Part shown: in pieces, positions 1 to 8,285 of the stretch | Position numbering within the stretch: the stretch's first letter is position 1 | Layout of the letters: the number at the start of each line of letters is the position of its first letter | Assembly: GCA_013816585.1 (NCBI GenBank) | Contig: JACDEE010000022.1 | Span: forward strand, 1-41,258 | DNA length: 41,258 bases | Direction of reading: 5' to 3' | DNA from: Sphingosinicella sp. | GTDB lineage: Bacteria > Pseudomonadota > Alphaproteobacteria > Sphingomonadales > Sphingomonadaceae | The notes under the pieces: model-generated | What the model was told of the DNA's origin: nothing | Seen by the model: the letters and a program-made list of their open reading frames with translations, nothing else | Database searches by the model: none | Made by a program: the position numbers and the translations under genes

Positions 1-64
1 GTTTGTTGGGCAACAGCGGCTGGATCACCCGCCACTCGAAATCGGTCAGATCATATCGGCTCAT
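1..64 (-). CDS. IS5-family transposase, N-terminal fragment (runs off window)
   Basis: An ATG at 64 opens a frame reading MSRYDLTDFEWRVIQPLLPN, the classical N-terminus (DUF4096-like) of IS5/IS1031-type DDE transposases. Only the first 21 codons are inside the window; the catalytic DDE residues lie outside. An identical start is present at 41195 on the plus strand. It would catalyse cut-and-paste movement of the element. Whether the full copy is intact cannot be judged here. Confidence 0.85.
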   Translation of the reverse strand, partial: MSRYDLTDFEWRVIQPLLPNK

Positions 65-124
65 GCTCGAGCCTGAATCAGAAAACCCGCGCCAAGGGAA
101 TCCTGTTTATGGGTTCACGACCTA
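1..124 (-). mobile_element. 5' end of an IS5-family insertion sequence (cut by window edge)
   Basis: Bases 1-124 are the exact reverse complement of bases 41135-41258. The segment contains the start of a transposase gene and about 60 bases of leader up to the element's end, near GGTCGTGAACCC read inwards. The copies diverge after CTA at 122-124, where the flank is CTAA on the left and CTAG on the right. This fits the short YTAR-type target of many IS5-family elements. The element points out of the window, so only its 5' end is visible. Identity as IS5 family is inferred from the transposase N-terminus. Confidence 0.85.
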
Positions 125-156
125 ATTGACCTGCATCGTGGAGAGGCTGACATCGC

Positions 157-760
157 TCTTAGGGGGCGTTGACAAATTGGCGCATCCAGAGGCGGATTGA
201 GATGATGTGGATGAAGCCGAGATAGCTGTCGGCGGTTTTGTCGTATCGGGTGGCGAGGCGGCGGGCGTTTTTGAGCTTGTTGAAGCATCGCTCGACGATA
301 TTGCGCAAAGCATAGATTGCAGGATCGACGGGAAGCTGGATGAGCCGGTTGCGCTTGGTCGGGATCATCGCGACGCCGCCGCGCTTTTCCATATCTTCGC
401 GAATGAAGTCAGCGTCATAGCCTTTGTCGGCGAGCAGCACTTTAGGCGCGGGGCCGTCGGCATCCATGGCCGGCTGATAGCCTTTGTAATCCGAGACCTC
501 GCCGCCAGTGAGGGCGAACGCTATGGGCAGGCCCATCGCATTGATGCGGAGATGGATTTTGGTCGTAAAGCCACCTTTTGAGCGGCCAAGACCCTGGCGC
601 GAAGTCCCCCTTTAGCGCCGGCTGAACACTGGTGCGCCCGGATGATTGTGCTGTCGATCATTTGCAGACTGGGATTGCCACCGCCGCTGTCGTTGAACGC
701 TTCGAGCAGGCGGAGCATCGCAACCCATGATCGCCTGATCGCCAACCTCAAGCCAGGCAT
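157..760 (-). pseudogene. Truncated and frameshifted IS5-family transposase (second, different element)
   Basis: Two minus-strand frames together give the C-terminal two thirds of an IS427-type IS5 transposase. The upstream frame has LQMIDSTIIRAHQC (first catalytic Asp). The downstream frame, ending at 159, has VLLADKGYDAD (second Asp), IVERCFNKLK (final Glu) and ATRYDKTADSYLGF, ending MRQFVNAP. The frames join near 580-600, where LGRSKGGFTTKIH is expected. A one-base loss, or a -1 slip on the AAAAG near 578, would restore it. Homology stops near 730-760 and the N-terminal third is missing, so this is a remnant even if the frameshift is programmed. It lies about 35 bases inside the first IS end and is a different element from it. 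Confidence 0.8.
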
Positions 761-860
761 GCATGATCAAGTTCGCGAAGCCTTCGCCAAGGACCGCCTC
801 CTCCGGCATTTCCACGATGCGTAGCTCGTCACGTGCGCGGGCCAACGGTAACTGAGATCA
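735..860 (-). other. Coding-like fragment of unknown gene beside the IS remnant
   Basis: Upstream of the IS homology the minus strand reads LPLARARDELRIVEMPEEAV and then GEGFANLIMHAWLEVGDQAI in one open frame with coding-like composition. It then loses sense where the IS5 sequence begins. It looks like a stub of a gene cut by the IS insertion or a later rearrangement. I do not recognise the family and see no start codon with a ribosome site. Confidence 0.3.
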
Positions 861-890
861 TACGTTGTAGGTCTCCGGTATGTATGGCAG

Positions 891-915
891 CTGATCAGAC
901 TACGTAACTGATCAG
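891..915. promoter_or_regulatory. Pair of CTGATCAG palindromes
   Basis: The self-complementary 8-mer CTGATCAG occurs at 891-898 and again at 908-915, 17 bases apart, with a TACGTA palindrome between them. The spacing is not a whole number of helical turns. The pair lies in the gap between the IS remnant and the secreted-protein gene ending at 1004. It may be an operator whose gene was lost, but there is no intact downstream gene to tie it to. Confidence 0.25.
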
Positions 916-1003
916 CACGGGTCCGCTTTGGGACCTGCCAGCAGGTTGGGCAGAGACCCGACAATCTTCACTAATTTCGGGGAAACAAGATCATTTTTGC
1001 GAC

Positions 1004-1771
1004 CTAAGGATCAGTGCCGTCCGACCATTTTTTGGCAGGGAGATAGAAAACAGTAATGGATGGCTTGTACCCTGGTGTGGCGCCAACGGGGGAGGCGAGA
1101 AGGTTTGCTCCCCATGCAGCCTCCGGCACGTTCGACATGTATACCATTACGTGCGGGTAAGCGGGGCCGATCCCGTCGGCTAGATAACCCTGCTTCGACA
1201 TCATCATTGCAAAAGATCCTGGCTCTGGATCCGGGACGGGATGCGCCCTTGCCTCCACGAGAACGTCCGCTAGGGAGCGTTTTGCGAGCACCCATTTCGT
1301 CCGTTCGAGATAGACGGGCAGAATGCTTCGCGCGGCGGCCATGTTGAAGCAGATCGGCACACGAATGCTAGGATTCCAGAAGTCGGGCTTTTCGTAAGCA
1401 TCGTTCCACGAGCGTTGGACCAGGCATGTCCAGCCATTTTTCCCAGTTAAGGCGCGATGATGCCCGGTGGCATCCAGCACCAAGACCTCGGCGTTGCCAG
1501 AAATGGAGGCGGGAGCAGCGGACCGTGCCAAAGCGATTTCGCTCAGTTCGCTTTTTTCGAGGTAGGCTTCCAGTGGAAACATGGAGACATAGGGATTAAT
1601 AGATACTGGAGCCCGGGCAATGGTTGAAACCTGAACGGGAGAATGGTCAGCGTGAACCTGCGCATTGGCCGAACTGATTGCGACAATCACAAAGGGGGTC
1701 GCGCAAACCGCGATGATCCGGGCAGCCGCACTTGAATTCCAAATCTTCGACCCATCAACCGTGCCAATCAT
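1004..1771 (-). CDS. Unknown secreted or membrane-anchored protein, 255 aa
   Basis: The start is supported by GGAGG six bases before the ATG at 1771. Residues about 15-37 are hydrophobic and end in SSANAQ, a plausible signal peptide with cleavage near ANA-Q. The mature part has short clusters such as NGWTCLVQRSW, ICFNMAA and HVMVYMSNVPEAAWG, with two Cys that could pair. I recognise no catalytic motif. Similar soluble periplasmic proteins of unknown function occur in sphingomonads, but I cannot name a domain. It is divergent from the TonB receptor at 2051 with a 279-base AT-rich gap between them, and has no operon partner. Confidence 0.75.
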   Translation of the reverse strand: MIGTVDGSKIWNSSAAARIIAVCATPFVIVAISSANAQVHADHSPVQVSTIARAPVSINPYVSMFPLEAYLEKSELSEIALARSAAPASISGNAEVLVLDATGHHRALTGKNGWTCLVQRSWNDAYEKPDFWNPSIRVPICFNMAAARSILPVYLERTKWVLAKRSLADVLVEARAHPVPDPEPGSFAMMMSKQGYLADGIGPAYPHVMVYMSNVPEAAWGANLLASPVGATPGYKPSITVFYLPAKKWSDGTDP

Positions 1772-2050
1772 GCACTGCCTCCAATCGGATTTTACATATT
1801 AAGTATCTACGTCGCATCTGATTGAGCATATCAGCACGACTTCCAGATGCAATCATGCATAAATAAGTTACAGAATAGTCATAATTATTTAGGTACTATC
1901 AATATACTAAGGATAATATTCTGATAGTGTTACCTCTGTGTCGTAGTTTGGCAACAGGTGATGTTTTTCTAAAGAACCTTAGGAATGCGATAGTTAGAAT
2001 TGCCTTTAATACGGATGATCGCTCCGAGATTAATACGGAGGGGTTTCCTG

Positions 2051-5000
2051 ATGCTGAGAGAAAATTGTCATAAGCTGATCGTCTCAGCGCTTCTGTGCAG
2101 CACTGCGCTAGCTGGTTCTCCGGGTTTCGCGCAGGTAACAGCAGCGCCTGGCTCGGATGGTCAGGACTCGGCTGCTGTGCAGACGCAGGACACGGGGGCG
2201 GCGCCGGAGGGGGCAATTCAAGACGAAATCGTCGTAACGGGCACTCTCATCAAAGACCCTAACCTCGTTTCATCCAGCCCGGTTTCGATAATCGGCCAAG
2301 AGGAAATGCAGCTCCGCCAATCCAGCCGCGCAGATGAGCTCCTTAGGGATTTGCCTGGTGCGGTTCCAAGTATAGGCTCGACGGTGAACAACGGCAATAA
2401 TGGTTCATCTTTCGCCGATCTTCGCGGCCTAGGCGATTTTCGTAACGTGGTCCTGCTCGACGGCAACCGCATCACACCGTCGACCGTTGTCGGTCGCGTC
2501 GATCTCAACAACATCCCGTTGGCGCTTGTTGAGCGTGTCGATACCCTGACTGGCGGTGCGGCAACAACCTATGGCGCCGATGCCGTGTCCGGTGTCGTCA
2601 ATTTCATAACTCGCAACGACTTCGCCGGAGCCGAGATCTCTTTGGGCGAGCAGCTTACTGAACGAGGCGACGGAAATCTCTTCCGCGTTGATGCGACAAT
2701 CGGCGCCAACTTCGACGATGGGCGCGGCAATGCTGTACTCTCGGTCGGATATCAGGAAGCGGACGCCGTGTATCAGGGCGCCCGTCGGTTTTCGCGAAGC
2801 AATTATACATCAACAACTGGCTCGGTTGGCGGTTCCGGCACGACCGTGCCAGGTCGCTTTTCGCTGGGCACGGTCAACAATGTGATCCAACCCGACAACG
2901 GCACGCTTCGACCATACGTCGGCTCTCGGGACGGCTTTAATTTTAACCCGTACAATTTGTTTCAAACGCCGTTCACGAGATTCAATATCTATGGTGCCGG
3001 TCGATATGAGGTGGCGGACGGCGTCGAACTCTATACCCGGGGCATCTTCTCGAAAAACAAGGTGGTCACCATCGTTGCGCCGTCCGGCATCTTCGCGTCC
3101 GTGCTGGCGATCCCCGTCAGCAATCCCTTCCTGCCCGCTGCGGCACGCAATCAATTCTGCGCGAACAACGATTTTAATCCGCTCATCCCGGGCAATCAGA
3201 CGCTTACTCCCGCCCAATGCGCAGCGGCCGCGACGGCAACGAGCCCAAGCGATCCTAACTTCCGCGTATTTACGACCACGATTGGTCGGCGGACGCCTGA
3301 GGTGGGTGTGCGCGACCAGACGTTTGTCACACAATATTTCGACCAACGAGCCGGCTTGCGCGTCGGCATCACAGACAGCATCAATCTCGACGTTTCGGGC
3401 GCCTACGGTGAGTCGGAGAACCGTCGAACGCGCTCGGGCTTCGTGCTTCTTTCGCGGATTCGTACCGCCGCCTACACAACGAGCGCTACGAGCTGCAATC
3501 TTGGCGCATCGCCCACAATTCCCAACTCCAACCCTCTTCTTCCCCCGCTCGCTACGGGAGGGGCAAGCCCAACTGCTGGAGGCGGATGCGTCCCAGTCAA
3601 TCTCTTCGGTGCCGATGGCTCCATCACTCCTGCGATGATACCCTACCTGACCGCCACGAGCACGGACTCGAGGTTTGCCTCGCTCGCGCAGGGTCGGGCT
3701 CTTATGAACGGTGATCTTGGAATCACCTCCCCTTGGGCGGACACTCCGATCGGATTCGCCGTGGGCGGGGAATATCGAGGCTACAAGGCCAATCAGTCAG
3801 CCGACATCCTAGCGCTGACGGCGGCCGAGCTCGGCGGCGCCGGCGGAGCTTTCCCCGCTTTCGAGGGAGGCTATCACGTCTACGAAGCATATGGCGAGCT
3901 CATCGCGCCTATCGCACAGGACAAACCCTTGCTCAACAGCCTAACCCTTGAGGCCGGTATCCGATACTCGGCCTATACGGTCGAGGCACCTGGCAACCCG
4001 CAGTATAACACAACCACGTGGAAGGCCGGAGGCACCTGGGAACCGTTCGATGGCCTTAAAATTCGAGGAAATTATCAGCGCGCGGTTCGCGCACCCAACA
4101 TCAACGAGCTGTTTCAGCCGACACTTGTAGGCCTGACAAACCTCGCGATCGACCCCTGCCGCGGCTCTAACCCGGTGAATAATGCCAACCTGCGCGCCGT
4201 CTGTCTGTTGCAAGGAGCGCCTGCACCGTCCATCGGTTTCATCACCAACCCGACGTCGGGTCAGCCGAATGCGACGACCGCTGGGGGTCTCTATCTCCGT
4301 CCCGAGAAGGCCGATAGCTATACGATTGGCGCCGTGTTCCAGCCGCGCTTCGTGCCGGGCCTTTCTCTGACGGTTGACTACTATCATATCAAAATAACGG
4401 ATGCGATCTCGCAGCCTTCACCAGGGGACTTGGTTAAAAACTGCTTCGGTGACAACAACGGCAGTGCTATCACGGCGAGCAGCATCAACAATCCCGCCTG
4501 CCAGCTTTTCCGTCGGAATCCGGTCTTGGGAGGCCTCTCTGGTGACGTCTCGACCACTGGCGGACTGGTGCTCATTACCTCGAATGCGGGTGAGATCCTC
4601 ACCGATGGCATTGATGTAGGGCTGAACTATCGCCGAGATCTTGGGTTCGCGAAGCTGAACCTGAGCTTCAACGGCAATTGGACACATCGATCCCTGTTCC
4701 AAGCCAACGCGCCTGGCGCCGTTATTCCCCCGGGCTTTCCTGGTGCCGGCACGGTCGTTCCGCCTTCAGATACGCGAGAGTGCGTCGGCCGTTACTCGGT
4801 AAACTGCGGCTCGCCCGGCTCAGCGGGCCCGAATTCCGCGCCGGGGTCGTTGCAGCCGGAATTTAACTGGAACCAACGCACCACGCTTAGTTTCCCGAAC
4901 AAAGTCGATGTCTCTCTTTTGTGGCGCCACATCTCTAAGATGCGGGCGGAAGACGATGTGATCGCGTTTAAGGGCACCATCGCTGCTGGCTCGCTCGCTG

Positions 5001-5236
5001 GGGAATCGGTCGATTTCGGGAGAATTCCAGCTTATGATTATTTCGATCTTTCCACGCGCTTCGGCGTGAGCGACAATTTCGATCTCACCGTTTCAGTGGA
5101 GAACCTGTTCGACAAGGGACCGCCGATCGTTGGCTCCACTATCGGATCTACGGCGTTCAACGGCGGAAATACTTATCCTTCCACCTATGACACGCTTGGC
5201 CGCAGGTTTGCCGTCGGTGCCCGCCTGACATTCTGA
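2051..5236 (+). CDS. TonB-dependent outer-membrane receptor, 1061 aa
   Basis: This is an outer-membrane active transporter for a siderophore, oligosaccharide or peptide substrate that cannot be named from sequence. The ATG at 2051 is preceded by GGAGGGG at a good distance and opens a signal peptide (SALLCSTALAGSPGFAQ). The frame also stays open upstream to 2000, but that start has no ribosome site. A TonB box-like DEIVVTG follows at about residues 57-63. The plug domain includes LADLRGLG-type and VVLLDGNRI motifs and GGAATTYGADAVSGVVNF. The C-terminus is a long beta-barrel ending in RRFAVGARLTF with a terminal Phe. A direct repeat AATACGGA lies just upstream of the gene. The next gene starts 15 bases after the stop and is probably cotranscribed. 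Confidence 0.92.
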   Translation: MLRENCHKLIVSALLCSTALAGSPGFAQVTAAPGSDGQDSAAVQTQDTGAAPEGAIQDEIVVTGTLIKDPNLVSSSPVSIIGQEEMQLRQSSRADELLRDLPGAVPSIGSTVNNGNNGSSFADLRGLGDFRNVVLLDGNRITPSTVVGRVDLNNIPLALVERVDTLTGGAATTYGADAVSGVVNFITRNDFAGAEISLGEQLTERGDGNLFRVDATIGANFDDGRGNAVLSVGYQEADAVYQGARRFSRSNYTSTTGSVGGSGTTVPGRFSLGTVNNVIQPDNGTLRPYVGSRDGFNFNPYNLFQTPFTRFNIYGAGRYEVADGVELYTRGIFSKNKVVTIVAPSGIFASVLAIPVSNPFLPAAARNQFCANNDFNPLIPGNQTLTPAQCAAAATATSPSDPNFRVFTTTIGRRTPEVGVRDQTFVTQYFDQRAGLRVGITDSINLDVSGAYGESENRRTRSGFVLLSRIRTAAYTTSATSCNLGASPTIPNSNPLLPPLATGGASPTAGGGCVPVNLFGADGSITPAMIPYLTATSTDSRFASLAQGRALMNGDLGITSPWADTPIGFAVGGEYRGYKANQSADILALTAAELGGAGGAFPAFEGGYHVYEAYGELIAPIAQDKPLLNSLTLEAGIRYSAYTVEAPGNPQYNTTTWKAGGTWEPFDGLKIRGNYQRAVRAPNINELFQPTLVGLTNLAIDPCRGSNPVNNANLRAVCLLQGAPAPSIGFITNPTSGQPNATTAGGLYLRPEKADSYTIGAVFQPRFVPGLSLTVDYYHIKITDAISQPSPGDLVKNCFGDNNGSAITASSINNPACQLFRRNPVLGGLSGDVSTTGGLVLITSNAGEILTDGIDVGLNYRRDLGFAKLNLSFNGNWTHRSLFQANAPGAVIPPGFPGAGTVVPPSDTRECVGRYSVNCGSPGSAGPNSAPGSLQPEFNWNQRTTLSFPNKVDVSLLWRHISKMRAEDDVIAFKGTIAAGSLAGESVDFGRIPAYDYFDLSTRFGVSDNFDLTVSVENLFDKGPPIVGSTIGSTAFNGGNTYPSTYDTLGRRFAVGARLTF

Positions 5237-5251
5237 TCAAGGGCTGTTGCC

Positions 5252-6247
5252 TTGAGATTGCTCGATCAGATCATGCTTTCCCCTTCCGAGCAAAACGTAC
5301 TCGGAAGGGGCGGCGAGCATCACCTTCTGCCAGGAACGGGGTCGAAGTCGGCGATCCTGCGAGACTGCGGCCTTCGCTATATCGTCAACGAAGAGGCAAC
5401 TCAGCAATGCTTCGAGTTAATCCGCAGCGATAGCGGGATATTGGACCCGGCGAACGAGTTGCTGAGGCTTCCGGCCGAATATTTCTGGGTGGAATGGCTT
5501 TCTGAAAACTATGCTCAATCGCCGGACGGCCACCGGCTTGGCGCCTTGATCGAAGCTTCGCCAGACGGCCGCTCGGGAATGGTCACCGGGTTCTGGCAAG
5601 ACTACGAAGGCGCCCCGCAAGTCGCGATGGCCGTAATCACCTTCGACCTTGACTATGAGCTGTTCCCGCCGCCGGGCTCGCGTAGGATCTTGCGTTTGCG
5701 CCACGGGGTGTTGCCACATCTCGGCCCGCTATTTGGGCACATGCTGTTCCACATCAATCCGGCCTGGGCCAACTATGTTCGGCTTGAAGATCCCCACGGC
5801 TACGACGGGCGCCTTCGGGCGCAAGCGGAGGCGGGTTGGTTCAACGTGCCATTTATCCTCGTCTTTGCAGCGATGCTGAACAGTGAAGGGATTCTCGAAA
5901 GGCGGTCAGCGGACCTGGTAAAACTCAATAGCGCGCGTGTTCGGCGGGGGCGGCAACCACTGCTCGATCATATCGAGGTCAGCCTCAGTCTAGGCGTTGG
6001 TACCCGGGCTGGGGACGATAACTTGCGCGTTGGTGGACGCATCGCGCCTCGGCTACACCATGTGCGAGGACATACAGTGCGACGAGGGAGCTCCATATTC
6101 TGGCGGTCGAGCCACTTAAGGGGCAACGCCGAGCGCCCCATCCTTCGGAAAACGGTGAAAGTTTCTGCACCTCCCAAAACTGCGGGGAATGGTGAGCATC
6201 CGACCAGCACTGGCCCATCATTTCAGTATTCGCCGGCGAGGCTTTGA
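5252..6247 (+). CDS. Unknown 331-aa protein with phage/plasmid-type C-terminus
   Basis: It sits 15 bases after the receptor. The TTG at 5252 has AAGGG about eight bases upstream; an ATG at 5273 is the alternative start. The C-terminal third contains LNSARVRRGRQPLLDH, then PRLHHVRGHTVRRG and SSIFWRSSHLRGN. This arrangement is familiar to me from uncharacterised phage and plasmid proteins, often as HxVRGHxxRR...WxxxHxRG. The N-terminal part is rich in aromatic and acidic residues and has no signal peptide, so the protein is probably cytoplasmic. The last 30 residues look unstructured. Nothing indicates an enzyme. A role tied to the receptor is only suggested by spacing. Confidence 0.7.
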   Translation: MRLLDQIMLSPSEQNVLGRGGEHHLLPGTGSKSAILRDCGLRYIVNEEATQQCFELIRSDSGILDPANELLRLPAEYFWVEWLSENYAQSPDGHRLGALIEASPDGRSGMVTGFWQDYEGAPQVAMAVITFDLDYELFPPPGSRRILRLRHGVLPHLGPLFGHMLFHINPAWANYVRLEDPHGYDGRLRAQAEAGWFNVPFILVFAAMLNSEGILERRSADLVKLNSARVRRGRQPLLDHIEVSLSLGVGTRAGDDNLRVGGRIAPRLHHVRGHTVRRGSSIFWRSSHLRGNAERPILRKTVKVSAPPKTAGNGEHPTSTGPSFQYSPARL

Positions 6248-6403
6248 GATCGTTACACGGACGGGGGTGACGCCCTTTTCGCGAAGTCAGGTCGCGGATT
6301 ATTCAAAGTCATAATGGGACCTGAGTGGTGACCCTAATTGGGAAAGCTTGCAAAGTCGATAATGACTACCCAATCTCACCGAGCTCGCGCACCCCTGACA
6401 TGC

Positions 6404-6764
6404 CTACGAATTCATTGCGGCTCGGTCGGCCAGCTCATATCCGGTAGCAGGACCGGTAAATCGGGCCGCATAATCGCTTGGAAGAATTCCCAGACGCCTT
6501 TCAAATGCACGTCGCAGGGCCTGCTCATCTCCAAATCCGCATCGCCGGGCTACTTCCTTTAGATTGGACGCAACCTGTTCAAGGCAGCGCCGGGCATGTT
6601 CGAGCCGTAGGCCGCGGATCCAAGCGGCGGGCAATGAACGTGTTCTGCTATAACCGCCGTACGAAATGTCGCTCGCTGAGGCCGCACCGCGCCGCAAGTG
6701 CTCCGACGCTTAAGTCGGTTTCAAGATTCTCGATTAGCCAAGTTTCGGGACCTCGTATTTGAAC
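6404..6764 (-). pseudogene. AraC/GlxA-type regulator, frameshifted C-terminal remnant
   Basis: One frame reads GPETWLIENLETDLSVGALA and CGLSERHFVRRL and then hits TAG. The next frame continues SRTRSLPAAWIRGLRLEHAR, EVARRCGFGDEQALRRAF and LGILPSDYAARF, stopping at 6404. Together these are the two helix-turn-helix motifs of a GlxA-like AraC protein. The break lies near 6645-6655. The N-terminal DJ-1/PfpI-like sensing domain is absent. It is a dead remnant directly downstream of the GST gene, on the same strand. Confidence 0.75.
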
Positions 6765-6801
6765 GACGAGCAGGGTTTTCGGCTGTGGATACCCACAGTG
6801 G

Positions 6802-7431
6802 CTAATTCAATGGCAGTAAAATCTCTTTCGCGCTCGCACGTTCGCTCACATGCTGAAACCACAAGGCAAGCTTGCTCTTCCCGGTGAGGATCTCCTCGCC
6901 CTCGGGAGTCAGTCGAAACCAGTCGAAGTGCGGCATGAGCCGGATGTCGGCTAGGCTGAAAGTCTCACCTGTCAGGTAGGGCCCTGTTATCAAATCCTCG
7001 AGCGCTTCGGCGCAAGTGCGTGCTATGGGCACGGCCGACTCGATCTGGTCCAAGTCAGGTTGGCGACCAAAGAAGCGCGTAGCGAGTAACCGCTCTAGGC
7101 CGATAGTGCTGCTCCAGGACCGGCCCAGGTAACAGTCTATGATGCCAAGAATCTGGTTCATGCGAGCTATTTCATGAGCATCCACCGGCTGAAGGATAGG
7201 CCCCGAAAAGACTTGGTCTACATAGCGCAGGATGGCCTGCGTCTCGTAGAACATGAAGCCCTCATGTTCGAACGCAGGAACGCGCCCGAAAGGGTTGCGG
7301 GCAATATGTTCCGGATCCTTGAAAGGCGGCGGCACTTCGACCAACTCATAGTCAACACCCTTTTCGGCAAGGCCCAGCATCGCGCCGCGCATGTTGGGGC
7401 TGCCTGCCAAGCCAAATAGTTTAACGCCCAA
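6802..7431 (-). CDS. Glutathione S-transferase, 209 aa
   Basis: This is a cytosolic two-domain GST that conjugates glutathione to electrophiles. The N-terminal thioredoxin-like half starts KLFGLAGSPNMRGAML, with Ser at about position 11 as the likely thiolate-stabilising residue. It contains NPFGRVPAFEHEG and the glutathione-contacting ETQAILRYVD. The C-terminal helical half has TGETFSLADIRLMPHFD, the usual capping box. The start is TTG at 7431, supported by AAGGGG about seven bases upstream; a nearby ATG is out of frame. The gene is divergent from the HxlR regulator at 7539 across two palindromic sites, so redox or electrophile control by that regulator is likely. Confidence 0.92.
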   Translation of the reverse strand: MGVKLFGLAGSPNMRGAMLGLAEKGVDYELVEVPPPFKDPEHIARNPFGRVPAFEHEGFMFYETQAILRYVDQVFSGPILQPVDAHEIARMNQILGIIDCYLGRSWSSTIGLERLLATRFFGRQPDLDQIESAVPIARTCAEALEDLITGPYLTGETFSLADIRLMPHFDWFRLTPEGEEILTGKSKLALWFQHVSERASAKEILLPLN

Positions 7432-7477
7432 TTTTCATCCCCTTCGTTTTATCTCGCCGACTCAGGCGGCATTAGCT

Positions 7478-7518
7478 ACTTGTATCACGCTAGTGTGGCG
7501 ACTTGCATCATGCAAGTG
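7478..7518. promoter_or_regulatory. Two tandem operator-like sites between GST and HxlR genes
   Basis: ACTTGCATCATGCAAGTG at 7501-7518 contains a perfect interrupted palindrome (ACTTGCA-TCA-TGCAAGT). A diverged copy, ACTTGTATCACGCTAGTG, is at 7478-7495, 23 bases upstream start to start. The downstream site lies about 20 bases before the HxlR start codon and both lie in the shared promoter region. This is the expected place for HxlR dimer binding. Binding itself is inferred. Confidence 0.65.
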
Positions 7519-7538
7519 CATTATAGTAGGAGAGCAGA

Positions 7539-7973
7539 ATGTTGGGACGCCATTATCCTAGCCAGACTTGCTCCGCTGCGGGCGCCTTAGAACTGGTGGG
7601 GGAGCGGTGGAGCCTGTTGATTCTCCGCGATGCGCTCTTCCGCCGGCACACACGTTTCTCTGAGTTCGAGCGAAGCCTCGGTATCGCGCCGAATATCCTC
7701 ACCAAGCGGCTTGAAAATTTCGTTGCAGACGACTTGATGGTTGTAGGCGCAACGCAGGGGGGAATGCGCGAATACCACCTAACCGAAAAGGGACGAGGTC
7801 TCAAATCTGTCATCATCGCTCTGAACCACTGGGGCGACCGATGGCTAAAGCAAGGTCCAGTAGACTATGTTCATGAGGGTTGCGGCGGCGTGATCAAACA
7901 GACCATTGCATGCGATTCCTGTGGGAATGACGTCGCACTCGACCAAGTAAGTGTGCGGCGGGTGATAGCATGA
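7539..7973 (+). CDS. HxlR-family winged-helix transcriptional regulator, 144 aa
   Basis: HxlR/MarR-like DNA-binding protein, with AGGAG at a good distance from the ATG. The typical N-terminal block is SQTCSAAGALELVGERWSLLILRDALF, with Cys11 in the position used for redox sensing in HypR/QorR-type members. The recognition region follows as FSEFERSLGIAPNILTKRL, and the wing contains REYHLTEKGR. The C-terminus adds HEGCGGVIKQTIACDSCG, three cysteines that could bind metal or form disulfides and are not universal in the family. It probably represses itself and the divergent GST gene through the palindromes at 7478-7518. Confidence 0.9.
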   Translation: MLGRHYPSQTCSAAGALELVGERWSLLILRDALFRRHTRFSEFERSLGIAPNILTKRLENFVADDLMVVGATQGGMREYHLTEKGRGLKSVIIALNHWGDRWLKQGPVDYVHEGCGGVIKQTIACDSCGNDVALDQVSVRRVIA

Positions 7974-8084
7974 TTGGTTGACCGGCGTTCGAAAAGTACC
8001 GGCTGGTCAGGGCAGCTCGGAATAATTTTACCGCTGGTTGCTAAGTTATTGATCTTAAGCGGCATGATTTTCAACGATTTTACA

Positions 8085-8104
8085 GAGAATTTCGCTTAAT
8101 TCTC
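8085..8104. terminator. Short stem-loop downstream of HxlR gene
   Basis: GAGAATT at 8085-8091 pairs with AATTCTC at 8098-8104 around a six-base loop. It is followed by the tRNA-like fragment. There is no T-run, so it may be a weak bidirectional terminator or part of a junction. The rest of 7974-8285 contains only this hairpin and the tRNA-Gly fragment. Confidence 0.35.
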
Positions 8105-8106
8105 CC

Positions 8107-8154
8107 GTTCGCGGCTGCTTGGAAGCAAGAGCTCTACCATTGAGCTACACCCGC
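8107..8154 (-). tRNA. tRNA-Gly(TCC) 5' fragment (D arm and anticodon only)
   Basis: On the minus strand the sequence starts GCGGGTGTAGCTCAATGGTA at 8154 and continues GAGC, then CTTCCAA as anticodon loop. This matches the 5' half of alphaproteobacterial tRNA-Gly(TCC). The expected T arm (GGTTCGATTCC) and the closing acceptor strand are missing; the sequence runs instead into a short inverted repeat. The anticodon stem is already degraded. It cannot make a working tRNA and is best read as a remnant left by integration or excision at a tRNA gene. Confidence 0.7.
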
Positions 8155-8285
8155 AAATCGAGCGCTTACCTGCCGATTTGGCGCCGGTTTTACAATAGGC
8201 AAGCGAGGCAATTGTTAGCGCCTTGATCGCCCGCTGATGCAAATCAGGCCGGCCTGCGGGGCGCACATAGTTGTTGATGATCCGC

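Noticed and set aside
207-581. 124-residue plus-strand frame over the IS remnant
   Set aside because: It is antisense to a clear transposase sequence and has no family features or ribosome site.
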